Translations under genes and position numbers: made by a program
In this document: piece after piece, positions 17,287 to 25,662 of the stretch
Position numbering within the stretch: position 1 is the first letter of the stretch
How the letters are laid out: each line of letters begins with the position of its first letter
Notes under the pieces: generated by a model
Database searches by the model: none
Told to the model about the DNA's origin: nothing
What the model saw: only the letters and a program-made list of their open reading frames with translations
Assembly (NCBI RefSeq): GCF_016793485.1
Contig: NZ_JAEULZ010000046.1
Coordinates: 310,001-374,000, forward strand
Reading direction: 5' to 3'
Source: Mesorhizobium sp.
Lineage (GTDB): Bacteria > Pseudomonadota > Alphaproteobacteria > Rhizobiales > Rhizobiaceae
Length of the DNA: 64,000 nt

Positions 17287-18545
17287 GGTTGGCTCTCCTC
17301 CGTTGATCTCGCGAGAGTAGCAGAGTTGTCGGCCCGTGCCATGCGTCCCGGATTGAACAGCCCCTTGGGGTCGAACTCTGCCTTGACCCTTGCCGAGAGT
17401 GCAGCCAGCGCCGGCGATTCAGGCTCAAATGCTGCCACGGCCGCGCGCCATGCCGGGCTCGCGCGCATCAGCGTCGCGTGACCGCCGCCGAACTGGCGCA
17501 GCAGCGCGCGCAGCACGTCGGCTTCCGGCTCGGCCTCCATGCGCAGCCAGACAAGCCCGCCTTGCCAGTCGTAGAAGGCGTCACAGCCGGCCTGCATGCG
17601 CAGCGCCAGCACCATCTTGTGCGCTTCCGACGGCGTCATCGAGACGCGCCAGACCGGTCGCCACGTGCCGTCGGCGAACGGGGCGCAGTCGCGGATGTCG
17701 CGCCAGAGCAGTTTTGATTCCAGCCCCGTCGTCTCGTCGATCGGGCCGGCGTTTTTGAGCAGGCTCTTCAATGTCTCGACCCGCGATGCGACCGACGGCC
17801 CAAAGCCCTCGACGCGAAGCAGCGTTGCAGGGTCGGACCCGCGCAGACTGCCTGCCACGCGCTCGGTCACACCGTAGGGCAGGTGCGTCGCGCCCGACAC
17901 TTCCGCGCTCGATCCCATGGCGAGCGCCATCGCCGCTGTCCCCATTTCGTCGGTCAGGCCGCGTATGGCGAGCGTCGTCTCGGTCTCGGCCGACGGCAGC
18001 ACCTTGATCGTCACGTCGGTCATCACGCCGAGCGTGCCCCACGAGCCGGCCATCAGCTTTGAGAGGTCGTAGCCGGTAACGTTTTTCACCACGCGCCCGC
18101 CCGACTTGAACGTCTCGCCTCGGCCCGAGACCACATTCACACCGAGGATGTGGTCGCGCGCCGCGCCCGCCGTCAGTCGGCGCGAGCCAGAGAGGTTCGC
18201 GGCCATGGTCCCGCCGATCGTGCCGCCCTTGCCGCCGCGCGTGTCGTGCGCCAGCAGCCGCGAGCAGTCCATCGGCTCGAAGGCGAGTTGCTGCCGGTTC
18301 TGCGCCAACAGGCTCTCGATGTCGGCGACCGGCGTTCCGGCCTTGGCCGACAGCACCAGCTCCTCGGGCTCGTAGAGCGTCACGCCAGACATGGCAGAAA
18401 GATCGATCGCATGCTCGCATTGCATGGGATGCCCGATACCGCGCTTCGACCCATGCCCGACGATCTCGATAGGCGCCTCTTCCGAGATCGCCCACTGCAC
18501 GGCCTCGGCCACGTCGGCGTTGGTGAAGGGAAGGAAGGTGGTCAT
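17283..18545 (-). CDS. glcE: Glycolate oxidase, FAD-binding subunit
   Basis: A 420-residue FAD-binding subunit of glycolate oxidase. The PCMH-type FAD domain shows GHGSKRGIG, KAGTPVADIESLLA, GGTIGGTMAANLSGSRRL and GGRVVKNVTGYDLSKLMAGS; the C-terminus ends FDPKGLFNPGRM as in GlcD/GlcE. It is separated from glcD by a palindromic element (18606-18765). Confidence 0.95.
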   Translation of the reverse strand: MTTFLPFTNADVAEAVQWAISEEAPIEIVGHGSKRGIGHPMQCEHAIDLSAMSGVTLYEPEELVLSAKAGTPVADIESLLAQNRQQLAFEPMDCSRLLAHDTRGGKGGTIGGTMAANLSGSRRLTAGAARDHILGVNVVSGRGETFKSGGRVVKNVTGYDLSKLMAGSWGTLGVMTDVTIKVLPSAETETTLAIRGLTDEMGTAAMALAMGSSAEVSGATHLPYGVTERVAGSLRGSDPATLLRVEGFGPSVASRVETLKSLLKNAGPIDETTGLESKLLWRDIRDCAPFADGTWRPVWRVSMTPSEAHKMVLALRMQAGCDAFYDWQGGLVWLRMEAEPEADVLRALLRQFGGGHATLMRASPAWRAAVAAFEPESPALAALSARVKAEFDPKGLFNPGRMARADNSATLARSTEESQP

Positions 18546-18605
18546 GGGCGTCCGCTGGTGCCGGTTCCTCGCCCCCGCGAAGCGGGGGAGAGGTGGCGTC
18601 CCGTC

Positions 18606-18765
18606 ACGCCCCCCTCTGTCCTGCCGGACATCTCCCCCACGAGGGGGGAGATTGGCAGCTTCGGCGGCGTTGCCTGTGCTGCAACGCTGAAGATTGGCAA
18701 AAGCCTGCGTGCAGCCTGATCTCCCCCCGTGTGGGGGAGATGGCCAGCAGGCCAGAGGTGGGCGT
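18606..18765. repeat. Palindromic element B between glcD and glcE
   Basis: About 160 bp with imperfect 35-bp terminal inverted repeats (18606-18640 and 18731-18765, both containing CATCTCCCCCAC or its complement). Each end also folds on itself (CTCCCCC-ACGAG-GGGGGAG). Its arms match those of element E. Just left, 18567-18595 carries a copy of one arm of element D (GCGAAGCGGGGGAGAGGT), so this spot has a mosaic of two element types. No open gene lies within. Confidence 0.9.
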
Positions 18766-18786
18766 CGTAAAGCATCAACATCAAAT

Positions 18787-20283
18787 CTAAAACCTCGGGA
18801 TGCTCGGGAACGGCAGCTTGCCGCCCGAAACGTGCATGCGACCGAGTTCCGCGCAGCGGCGCAGTTGCGGGAACACCTTGCCGGGATTGAGCAGGTGGTT
18901 GGGGTCGAAGGCGCACTTCACGCGCATCTGCTGGTCGAGATCGATCTGGCTGAACATCTCGCTCATCAGGTCGCGCTTCTCGATGCCGACGCCGTGTTCG
19001 CCGGTCAGCACGCCGCCGACCTCGACGCACAGCCGCAATATGTCAGCGCCGAACTGTTCGGCTCGGTCGAGTTCGCCGGGATTGTTGGCATCGAACAGGA
19101 TGAGCGGATGCAGATTGCCGTCGCCGGCATGGAAGACATTGGCGACGCGCAGATCGTATTTCTCCGAAAGCGCGCGCATGCCGGCCAGCACGCGCGGCAG
19201 TTCCTTGCGCGGGATGGTGCCGTCCATGCAGATATAATCCGGCGAGATGCGCCCCACGGCCGGAAACGCCGCCTTGCGTCCAGCCCAGAAGGCCAGCCGT
19301 TCTTCCTCTGATGCGGAGATGCGGCAGGTGGTCGAGCCGTTTTGATGCGCGATGGCCTCGACGCGGCCGATCAGGTGATCGACCTCCACCACAGGCCCGT
19401 CCAACTCGACGATCAGCAGCGCCTCGACGTCAAGCGGATAGCCGACATTGACAAAGTCCTCAGCGGCCTTGATCGCAGGGCGGTCCATCATCTCCATGCC
19501 GCCGGGGATGATGCCGGCCCCGATGATGTCGGCAACGCACTTGCCGCCCTGTTCGCTGGTCGGAAAGCCGATCAGCAGCGCGCGCGCCGTGTCCGGCTTC
19601 TTCAGGATGCGCACCGTCACCTCGGTCACCACCCCGAGCAAACCCTCCGAGCCGGTCATGACGCCGAGCAGATCGTAGCCGCCGGCGTCGAGATGCTTGC
19701 CGCCGAGGCGGATCACCTCGCCGTCCATCAGCACCATCTCGATGCCGAGCACGTTGTTGGCCGTCAGCCCGTATTTCAGGCAGTGCACGCCGCCTGAATT
19801 CTCCGCGACATTGCCGCCGATCGAGCAGGCGATCTGCGAGGAGGGGTCCGGTGCGTAGTAGAAGCTTTCTTCCTCCACCGCGCGGGTGATGCCGAGATTG
19901 GTGACGCCCGGCTGCACCACCACGCAGCGGTTCGGGTAGTCGATCTCAAGGATGCGGTTGAAGCGGCTCATGACCAGCAGCACCGCGTCCTCAAGCGGCA
20001 GCGCGCCGCCCGAAAGCCCGGTGCCGGAACCACGCGGGACGACGCGGATGCCGCGCTCGTTGCAATATTTCAGGATGCGCGAAACCTGCGCCACCGTCTC
20101 GGGCAGTACGACGACGAGCGGCATCTGGCGGTAGGCGGTCAGCCCGTCCGTCTCGAAGGCGCGCATCTCGTTGGCGGCGTCCACCACGCCTTCGCCGGGC
20201 ACTATGGTGCGCATGTCGGCCACGATCTCCGCGCGCCGCTGCAGCGTCTCGGTGTCGGGCTTCGGCATCGCCAGACCGGACAT
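18787..20283 (-). CDS. glcD: Glycolate oxidase, FAD-linked subunit
   Basis: A 498-residue catalytic FAD flavoprotein of the GlcDEF complex. The PCMH FAD-binding domain has VPRGSGTGLSGGALP, VQPGVTNLGI and GGNVAENSGGVHCLKYG. The C-terminal cap ends with GEHGVGIEKRDLM and FDPNHLLNPGKVFP. GGAGG-type RBS (GGAGG at 20290-20294) favours the ATG at 20283 or 20286 over the longer frame from 20298. A palindromic operator lies 18 bp upstream. First gene of the glc cluster. Confidence 0.95.
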   Translation of the reverse strand: MSGLAMPKPDTETLQRRAEIVADMRTIVPGEGVVDAANEMRAFETDGLTAYRQMPLVVVLPETVAQVSRILKYCNERGIRVVPRGSGTGLSGGALPLEDAVLLVMSRFNRILEIDYPNRCVVVQPGVTNLGITRAVEEESFYYAPDPSSQIACSIGGNVAENSGGVHCLKYGLTANNVLGIEMVLMDGEVIRLGGKHLDAGGYDLLGVMTGSEGLLGVVTEVTVRILKKPDTARALLIGFPTSEQGGKCVADIIGAGIIPGGMEMMDRPAIKAAEDFVNVGYPLDVEALLIVELDGPVVEVDHLIGRVEAIAHQNGSTTCRISASEEERLAFWAGRKAAFPAVGRISPDYICMDGTIPRKELPRVLAGMRALSEKYDLRVANVFHAGDGNLHPLILFDANNPGELDRAEQFGADILRLCVEVGGVLTGEHGVGIEKRDLMSEMFSQIDLDQQMRVKCAFDPNHLLNPGKVFPQLRRCAELGRMHVSGGKLPFPSIPRF

Positions 20284-20300
20284 CATGTTCCTCCACAAGC

Positions 20301-20319
20301 TGGTAAAAAGCTTTTACCA
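20301..20319. promoter_or_regulatory. Palindromic operator upstream of glcD
   Basis: A perfect 8-bp inverted repeat, TGGTAAAA (20301-20308) and TTTTACCA (20312-20319), around a 3-bp centre. The TGGT...ACCA ends resemble sites of FadR/GntR-family regulators such as GlcC and LldR. It lies 18 bp before the glcD start, a position suited to repression. The nearest GntR gene is at 21934. Confidence 0.65.
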
Positions 20320-20409
20320 ATTGTGCCTTGCGCTGGCAAACAGACTTTGCCGCAGTGCCGGAATGACTGACGGGCGCGGCCGGCAGCGGCAAAGTGACGC
20401 TGGGGAAGT

Positions 20410-21765
20410 CTATTCGCCCGCAGGCAGCCTGTCGCGCTCGGCATGGGTGCGTCGGATGCGCCGCACAGCCCACCAGACGAGAAGCACCACGACCGGCACC
20501 GAAACGGCGGTGACCAGTTCAGGCGCGACCGCGTGTCCGAAGATGGTAGCGCCCTTCGCCATGTAGCCGATCAGGCCGACGACATAGTAGGACACCGCAG
20601 CGACGGAGAGCCCTTCCACGGTCTGCTGCAGCCGCAGTTGCAGCCGCGCGCGGTTGTTCATCGATGCCAGGAGGTCGCGGTTCTGCTTCTCCACCTCGAC
20701 GTCCACCCAGGTGCGCAGCAGCGTCGTGGCGCGGGTCAGCTTGCGAGACAGGTTGGCCTGTCGTTCCTCGACCGAGCGGCATGTGCGCATTGCTGGCGCG
20801 ACCCGGCGTTGCAGGAAGCCTGCCCACGTCTCGAAACCGGGCACCGCTTCCTCTTCCAGCGCTTCCAGCCGTTCCAGCACGATCCCGTCATAGGCGCGGC
20901 TGGCGCCGAAACGGTAAAGGCTGGCGGCGGCGTCTGCTTCCAGCTCTGCGGCCAGTTCGGTCAGGTCCACCAGCAGCGCCTGGCTGTTGCGGGCGTCCGT
21001 ATCCTTCATCTCGCGCGTGATGTCGGCCAGCCGGTCCTCGATGCGGCGCACCCGCCCGGACAGCGAAAGCGCCAGCGGCAGGCCAAGCATGGCAAGCGTT
21101 CGATAGGTCTCGATGTCGATCAGCCGCTGCGAAAGCGCGCCGGTGCGCGCCGGCGAAAGGCCTCGGTCGAGCACGAGGATGCGGGTGAGGCCGTCGCCGT
21201 CCTGACGGAAATCGGTGACGATCGCGGCGTTACCGCGCTCGACCAGCGAGTAGCACAGGCTTGCCGGATCGAACTGCGCGATCAGCTTTTCGCTCTCAGG
21301 CGTCCACTCCCGGATTTCCAGCCTGATGCCCGATATGACGGTTCCGGGTGGGCTGAAGCCATTGCCGAAAGGCGAGCGCTCTAGAGGCTCGCCGTCGCTG
21401 CCGAGCGGCCCTTCCCACAGATAGGTCGAGAATTCGGTATGGCGCTCCCAGCGCAGCGAGCCGCTGCCCCATTTCATGGCGTGGTGGCGGGCCGCCCGCT
21501 CGGGGGGCGCGATGCCGAGACCTCGCGAAAGCTCCGACAGCACCGCGTGATCGACCACCGAGCCGCCCTCGGTCATGAACGAGAGCTGCATGAGCAGGCG
21601 CGGCTGCCCGACCAGCGGATAAGGCCGCGAATGCACCTCGCCGAGCGCACCGGCACGTCCCTCATGGGCGGGGAAGCCGAGCACGCTAGCCGTCATCAGG
21701 GGCTTGAAGTCCAAGGTCTTGTCGGCTTCGGGCACTGCCGTCTTCCGTGTGTAGTTGATCGACAA
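20410..21765 (-). CDS. DUF3422 family membrane protein
   Basis: A 451-residue protein of the DUF3422 family, recognised from EVHSRPYPLVGQPRLLMQLS near the start, a long helical middle with LADITREMKDTDARNSQ, and two C-terminal membrane helices (VAAVSYYVVGLIGYMAKG; ELVTAVSVPVVVLLVWWAV). It probably is an inner-membrane protein with a large cytoplasmic part. The frame opens with TTG at 21765; an ATG at 21696 (MTASVLGFPAHEG) is an alternative. Function is unknown. Confidence 0.85.
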   Translation of the reverse strand: MSINYTRKTAVPEADKTLDFKPLMTASVLGFPAHEGRAGALGEVHSRPYPLVGQPRLLMQLSFMTEGGSVVDHAVLSELSRGLGIAPPERAARHHAMKWGSGSLRWERHTEFSTYLWEGPLGSDGEPLERSPFGNGFSPPGTVISGIRLEIREWTPESEKLIAQFDPASLCYSLVERGNAAIVTDFRQDGDGLTRILVLDRGLSPARTGALSQRLIDIETYRTLAMLGLPLALSLSGRVRRIEDRLADITREMKDTDARNSQALLVDLTELAAELEADAAASLYRFGASRAYDGIVLERLEALEEEAVPGFETWAGFLQRRVAPAMRTCRSVEERQANLSRKLTRATTLLRTWVDVEVEKQNRDLLASMNNRARLQLRLQQTVEGLSVAAVSYYVVGLIGYMAKGATIFGHAVAPELVTAVSVPVVVLLVWWAVRRIRRTHAERDRLPAGE

Positions 21766-21933
21766 TGCTTATGACGGATCGGGGAAACCTGCCAACCGGA
21801 TGCCGACATCGCCCGGCGCGGTCAGGCGATGGATGAATTGTAAGTCACGCCCCAAAGAGTGGATAAATAAATTGACCAGTATAGGCCTGAGGCTCTATTA
21901 TGCTTTGACGCGAGCGTTTCCGGCGCAATTCCC

Positions 21934-22701
21934 TTGAACGAGATTTTTTCCAGGATCGAGCATTCCCGCACCGCCGACGAGGTGGTGCAGCAGATCGAGG
22001 CGCTTGTCCTCGAGGGTGTGCTGCGCGTCGGCGACCAGTTGCCGGGCGAGCGCGATCTTGCCCGCCAGCTCGAAGTGTCGCGGCCGATCCTGCGCGACGC
22101 ACTGAAGAACCTGGAGACGCGCGGGCTGCTGACATCGAGGCATGGCGGCGGCACTTACGTCGCCGACGTCATCGGCCAGGTCTTCGCCCGGCCTGTCACC
22201 GAACTCTTTGCTACCCACCCCAAGGCCGCGCGCGACTATCTGGAATACCGCCGCGAGATCGAGGGCATCGCTGCCGAATACGCCGCGCGCCGCGCGACCG
22301 CCGACGACCTTGCCCTGCTCGAACGCATCGTCGAACGCATGAGGCAGGTCCATCCTTCCGGCGATATGGAGGGCGAGGCCGAGATCGATGTCGAGTTCCA
22401 TCAGGCGATCGGCGAGTGCGCGCACAACATCATGCTGATGCACACGCTGCGGTCCTGCTACCGCCTTTTGTCCGACGGCGTGCTGCAGAACCGCATCCTG
22501 GTCTACAACCTGCCGGACGCGAGTGCCGCCTTGCTAGACCAGCACCTGGCGATATACGAGGCCGTCAGGAAGGGCGAACCGTCGGCTGCCCGCCGGGCCG
22601 CGATGGATCACATCACCTACATCGAGCAGGCAATGGCCGAGGCCGAGCGCACCGGCGAATGGCAGCGCGTCGCGCGGCTGCGTCTGCGCCAGCGTAGTTA
22701 G
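21934..22701 (+). CDS. lldR: GntR/FadR-family regulator, LldR-like
   Basis: A 255-residue FCD-type GntR regulator: N-terminal winged helix (EGVLRVGDQLPGERDLARQL, then SRPILRDALKNLETRGLLTS) and a C-terminal helical FCD domain with metal-binding type residues (EIDVEFHQAIGECAHN). The frame can only start at TTG 21934 unless about 100 residues are lost. It ends 13 bp before lldD and probably controls it in response to lactate; it may also act at the palindrome near glcD. The symbol rests on this context. Confidence 0.82.
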   Translation: MNEIFSRIEHSRTADEVVQQIEALVLEGVLRVGDQLPGERDLARQLEVSRPILRDALKNLETRGLLTSRHGGGTYVADVIGQVFARPVTELFATHPKAARDYLEYRREIEGIAAEYAARRATADDLALLERIVERMRQVHPSGDMEGEAEIDVEFHQAIGECAHNIMLMHTLRSCYRLLSDGVLQNRILVYNLPDASAALLDQHLAIYEAVRKGEPSAARRAAMDHITYIEQAMAEAERTGEWQRVARLRLRQRS

Positions 22702-22714
22702 AAGGAAAGAAGAC

Positions 22715-23890
22715 ATGTCCACGCAAACCTACGGAAAGCCCCTCAGGGGTACGCCCATGTCCATTCTCGAGATCGACGACCTCAAGAAAATGGCAAAGAA
22801 GCGCGTGCCGAAGATGTTCTTCGACTACGCCGATTCCGGCGCGTGGACGGAAAGCACCTACCGCGCCAACGAGGAGGATTTCCACAAGATCAAGCTTCGC
22901 CAGCGCGTGCTTGTCGACATGAGCGGCCGCTCGCTGGAATCCACCATGATCGGCGAAAAGGTGAAGATGCCCGTCGCGCTCGCGCCGACAGGCATGACCG
23001 GCATGCAGCACCCTGACGGCGAAATCCTTGCCGCGCAGGCGGCGGAGGAGTTCGGCGTCCCCTTCACGCTTTCCACCATGGCGATCTGCTCTATCGAGGA
23101 CGTGGCCGAGAACACGAAGAAACCCTTCTGGTTCCAGCTCTACGTCCTGAGGGACCGCGACTTCGTCTACAACCTCATCGACCGCGCCAAGGCGGCGAAG
23201 TGCTCCGCCTTGGTGCTGACCCTCGACCTCCAGATTCTCGGCCAGCGCCACAAGGACCTGCGCAACGGCCTCTCCGCGCCGCCAAAATTCACGCCCAAGC
23301 ACATCTGGCAGATGGCGACGCGCCCCGGCTGGTCGTTCGGCATGCTGGGCACGAAGCGCCGCACCTTCCGCAACATCGTCGGCCACGCCAAGGGCGTCGG
23401 CGACCTCGCTTCGCTGTCCTCCTGGACGACTGAGCAGTTCGACACACAACTGTCCTGGAAGGACGTCGAGTGGATCAAGGAGCGCTGGGGCGGCAAGCTG
23501 ATCCTCAAGGGGATCAACGATGTCGAGGATGCGGTCATGGCCGCCAAGACCGGCGCCGACGCCATCATCGTCTCCAACCACGGCGGTCGCCAGCTCGACG
23601 GCGCACCATCCTCCATCTCGATGGTCGAACCCATCGTTGACGCCGTCGGCGACAAGATAGAGGTTCACATGGACGGCGGCATCCGTTCCGGTCAGGACGT
23701 GCTGAAGGCGCTCTGCCTCGGGGCCAAGGGCACCTATATCGGCCGGCCGTTCCTCTATGGCCTTGGCGCGATGGGCAAGCCCGGCGTCACCAAGGCGTTG
23801 GAGATCATCTATAAGGAGATGGACGTCACGCTCGCGCTCTGCGGCAAGCGGCTGATCACACAGGCCAGCCGCGAGATGCTGCTGCGCTGA
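22715..23890 (+). CDS. lldD: FMN-dependent L-lactate dehydrogenase (alpha-hydroxy-acid oxidase)
   Basis: A 391-residue TIM-barrel flavoenzyme that oxidises L-lactate to pyruvate and passes electrons to the quinone pool. Motifs: FFDYADSGAWTESTYRANE at the start, ALAPTGMTGMQHPDGEILAA, LILKGINDVEDA, and IIVSNHGGRQLDGAPSS with the active-site His and Arg. FDYADSG and DGGIRSGQDVLKAL bind FMN. A good GAAGGAAAG RBS precedes the ATG. It is transcribed with the GntR gene upstream. Other 2-hydroxy acids remain possible substrates. Confidence 0.93.
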   Translation: MSTQTYGKPLRGTPMSILEIDDLKKMAKKRVPKMFFDYADSGAWTESTYRANEEDFHKIKLRQRVLVDMSGRSLESTMIGEKVKMPVALAPTGMTGMQHPDGEILAAQAAEEFGVPFTLSTMAICSIEDVAENTKKPFWFQLYVLRDRDFVYNLIDRAKAAKCSALVLTLDLQILGQRHKDLRNGLSAPPKFTPKHIWQMATRPGWSFGMLGTKRRTFRNIVGHAKGVGDLASLSSWTTEQFDTQLSWKDVEWIKERWGGKLILKGINDVEDAVMAAKTGADAIIVSNHGGRQLDGAPSSISMVEPIVDAVGDKIEVHMDGGIRSGQDVLKALCLGAKGTYIGRPFLYGLGAMGKPGVTKALEIIYKEMDVTLALCGKRLITQASREMLLR

Positions 23891-23894
23891 CGCC

Positions 23895-24026
23895 CTTCCT
23901 TCTCCCCCTGAGGGAGAAGGTGGATCGGCGCGCTTGCGCCGAGACGGATGAGGGGTAAGCCAGCGCCTGTCCACCCTCATCCGACTTCGCTTCGCTCAGC
24001 CACCTTCTCCCTCAAGGGGAGAAGGA
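23895..24026. repeat. Palindromic element C
   Basis: About 132 bp with a perfect 12-bp terminal inverted repeat, TTCCTTCTCCCC (23895-23906) and GGGGAGAAGGAA (24015-24026). Inner pairs such as GGGAGAAGGTGG/CCACCTTCTCCC continue it. It lies between lldD and the phosphatase gene and could also act as a two-way terminator. It is an abundant rhizobial repeat type, judging by memory. Confidence 0.85.
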
Positions 24027-24083
24027 AAGAGCGCGCCTCACACGCACCCTCGTCAAACGCGGTCGTCTGGTCTAGGCAGGTGC

Positions 24084-24818
24084 ATGACCGGCATTTCCTT
24101 CTCCGACGCCCGAGGCCCAGACGGCATCGTCATATACGCCATCGGCGATGTCCACGGCCGTCTCGACCTGATGACCCGCATGCACGAGACCATCGCCCGC
24201 GACATCGATCACCACGGCCGCGACTGGCGCATCGTCCATCTCGGCGACTACGTTGATCGCGGCAGGGACTCGGCCGGCGTCATCGGTTTTCTGATAAGCC
24301 GCAGCGCCGAGAGCGGCGGCCGCGTGGTCTCGCTTGCTGGCAATCACGACACGGGTTTTCTCGACTTCCTGGCGCTGCCTGATCCCGAAGGCCTGTTCGC
24401 GCGTTATGGCGGCGTCGAGACGGCGCGCTCCTACGGCGTGGTGCTGGAACCGGAAGACCCTTCGGCTTTCCGCGCCGGAGCGCGGGCGCTTGCCGATGCC
24501 GTACCAGCCAGCCATCGCGCGTTCCTCGGCGGGCTCGCGTTTTCAGCCGCGTTCGGCGACTTCTTCTTCTGCCATGCCGGAATCCGCCCCGGTGTTGCGC
24601 TTGAGGCGCAGGACCACCTCGACCTGATCTGGATCAGGGGCGAGTTCCATCGTCACGAGGGGCTATACCAGAAGGTGATCGTGCACGGCCACACGCCGGT
24701 CGCGCAGGCCCAGATCCTGCCCAACCGTGTCAATGTCGACACCGGCGCCTACGCAACAGGCCGTTTGACCGCGCTCGCCATAGACGGCGCGCAGAAACGT
24801 CTGTTGACGGCGGAATGA
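24084..24818 (+). CDS. Metallophosphoesterase, serine/threonine phosphatase type
   Basis: A 244-residue PPP-like metallophosphatase. The metal-binding motifs are YAIGDVHGRLDLM, HLGDYVDRGRDSAGV, SLAGNHDTGFL and a C-terminal VIVHGHTPV. This is the bacterial PrpA/ApaH-like set. Substrates could be phosphoproteins or dinucleotide polyphosphates. It stands alone after element C. Confidence 0.88.
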   Translation: MTGISFSDARGPDGIVIYAIGDVHGRLDLMTRMHETIARDIDHHGRDWRIVHLGDYVDRGRDSAGVIGFLISRSAESGGRVVSLAGNHDTGFLDFLALPDPEGLFARYGGVETARSYGVVLEPEDPSAFRAGARALADAVPASHRAFLGGLAFSAAFGDFFFCHAGIRPGVALEAQDHLDLIWIRGEFHRHEGLYQKVIVHGHTPVAQAQILPNRVNVDTGAYATGRLTALAIDGAQKRLLTAE

Positions 24819-24822
24819 TTAT

Positions 24823-24966
24823 TTAGCGGGAGATCGACGCGGTGACGCCGTAGCCGTCGACGACCGCATGCCCGCTCGACGCGTCAGCGGCATAGATGCC
24901 GACGCCCCAGACGGCGATACCTGTAAGCATGGCAAGCGAAAGAAGCGCGGCTTTCACGGGAGTCAT
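24823..24966 (-). CDS. Small secreted or membrane-anchored peptide
   Basis: A 47-residue frame starting MTPVKAALLSLAMLTGIAVW and ending DGYGVTASISR. A short basic start and a hydrophobic stretch make it look like a signal peptide or single helix with a short outer tail. It is convergent with the phosphatase, 4 bp apart. A GAG-only RBS is seen. Too short for a family call; support is the compact layout and the typical signal-like sequence. Confidence 0.55.
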   Translation of the reverse strand: MTPVKAALLSLAMLTGIAVWGVGIYAADASSGHAVVDGYGVTASISR

Positions 24967-25376
24967 CTCGGTTTGTTGCCCTGCTCACATCTGGCACGAA
25001 TTGAGTTACGAATGCGTTTCGGTCCAGATGCGTCGCACGGGCGGTTTCGTATGCCGCCAGTGATACCCAAGCCCTGTATCCCAAACATGTCGCCCGCCGG
25101 TCCGAAACGGATCAGTCGTGAATCAATCCCGAAACAGGAAGGCGCGCCCATCTACGCAGGGTTAACGCACGAAGCCAGCGCGAAGCTTGCCGTCCACAAG
25201 GAAAGAAACCGGCCGTGCCAAAAATGCAACGGATGGGCGAGCGGTGGCTCAACATGACCTCGGCCCCGTGCCCCGCTTCCCTACTTCTCCCTCCGTGGCG
25301 GGGAGTGCTCTTTGAAAAAGCCGGACTGCGAAAGCAGGGCGTGGCAACGACGAAGTGCGGCCCTAAGCGATTAGGG
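24967..25376. other. Intergenic stretch without a recognisable gene
   Basis: About 410 bases between the small peptide gene and element D. Short frames on both strands lack starts with RBSs or known motifs. An incomplete piece of the same repeat class (TTCTCCCTCCGTGGCGGGGAG, near 25286) lies within it. Confidence 0.5.
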
Positions 25377-25540
25377 TTCCTCGCCCCTGCGAAGCGGGGG
25401 AGAGGTGGATCGGGCGAAGCCCGAGACGGTGAGGGGGAGCAACCTGTCCAAAAAAAGACGAGACAGTTGGTCTGGCAAGGACCCCCTCTCCGTCCGCTTC
25501 CGCTCCAAACCTCTCCCCCCCGCTTCGCAGGGGCGAGGAA
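25377..25540. repeat. Palindromic element D upstream of hisS
   Basis: About 164 bp with nearly perfect 30-bp ends: TTCCTCGCCCCTGCGAAGCG at 25377 on the left and its complement ending at 25540. Inner inverted pairs (GGGCGAAGCCC, GAGGGGG/CCCCCTC) make secondary hairpins. It lies about 120 bp ahead of hisS, so it falls in the promoter region. Confidence 0.87.
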
Positions 25541-25662
25541 ACGGCGCCCTTGTCGTTAACGTCCTTGGCGCACTCCACCTTGCCCGTTTCCGCGCCGTCG
25601 TTTAGGACGCGCCCTGTCTAACAATGTCTACGATACAACGTTCACCAGAAGCGACGAATCCC

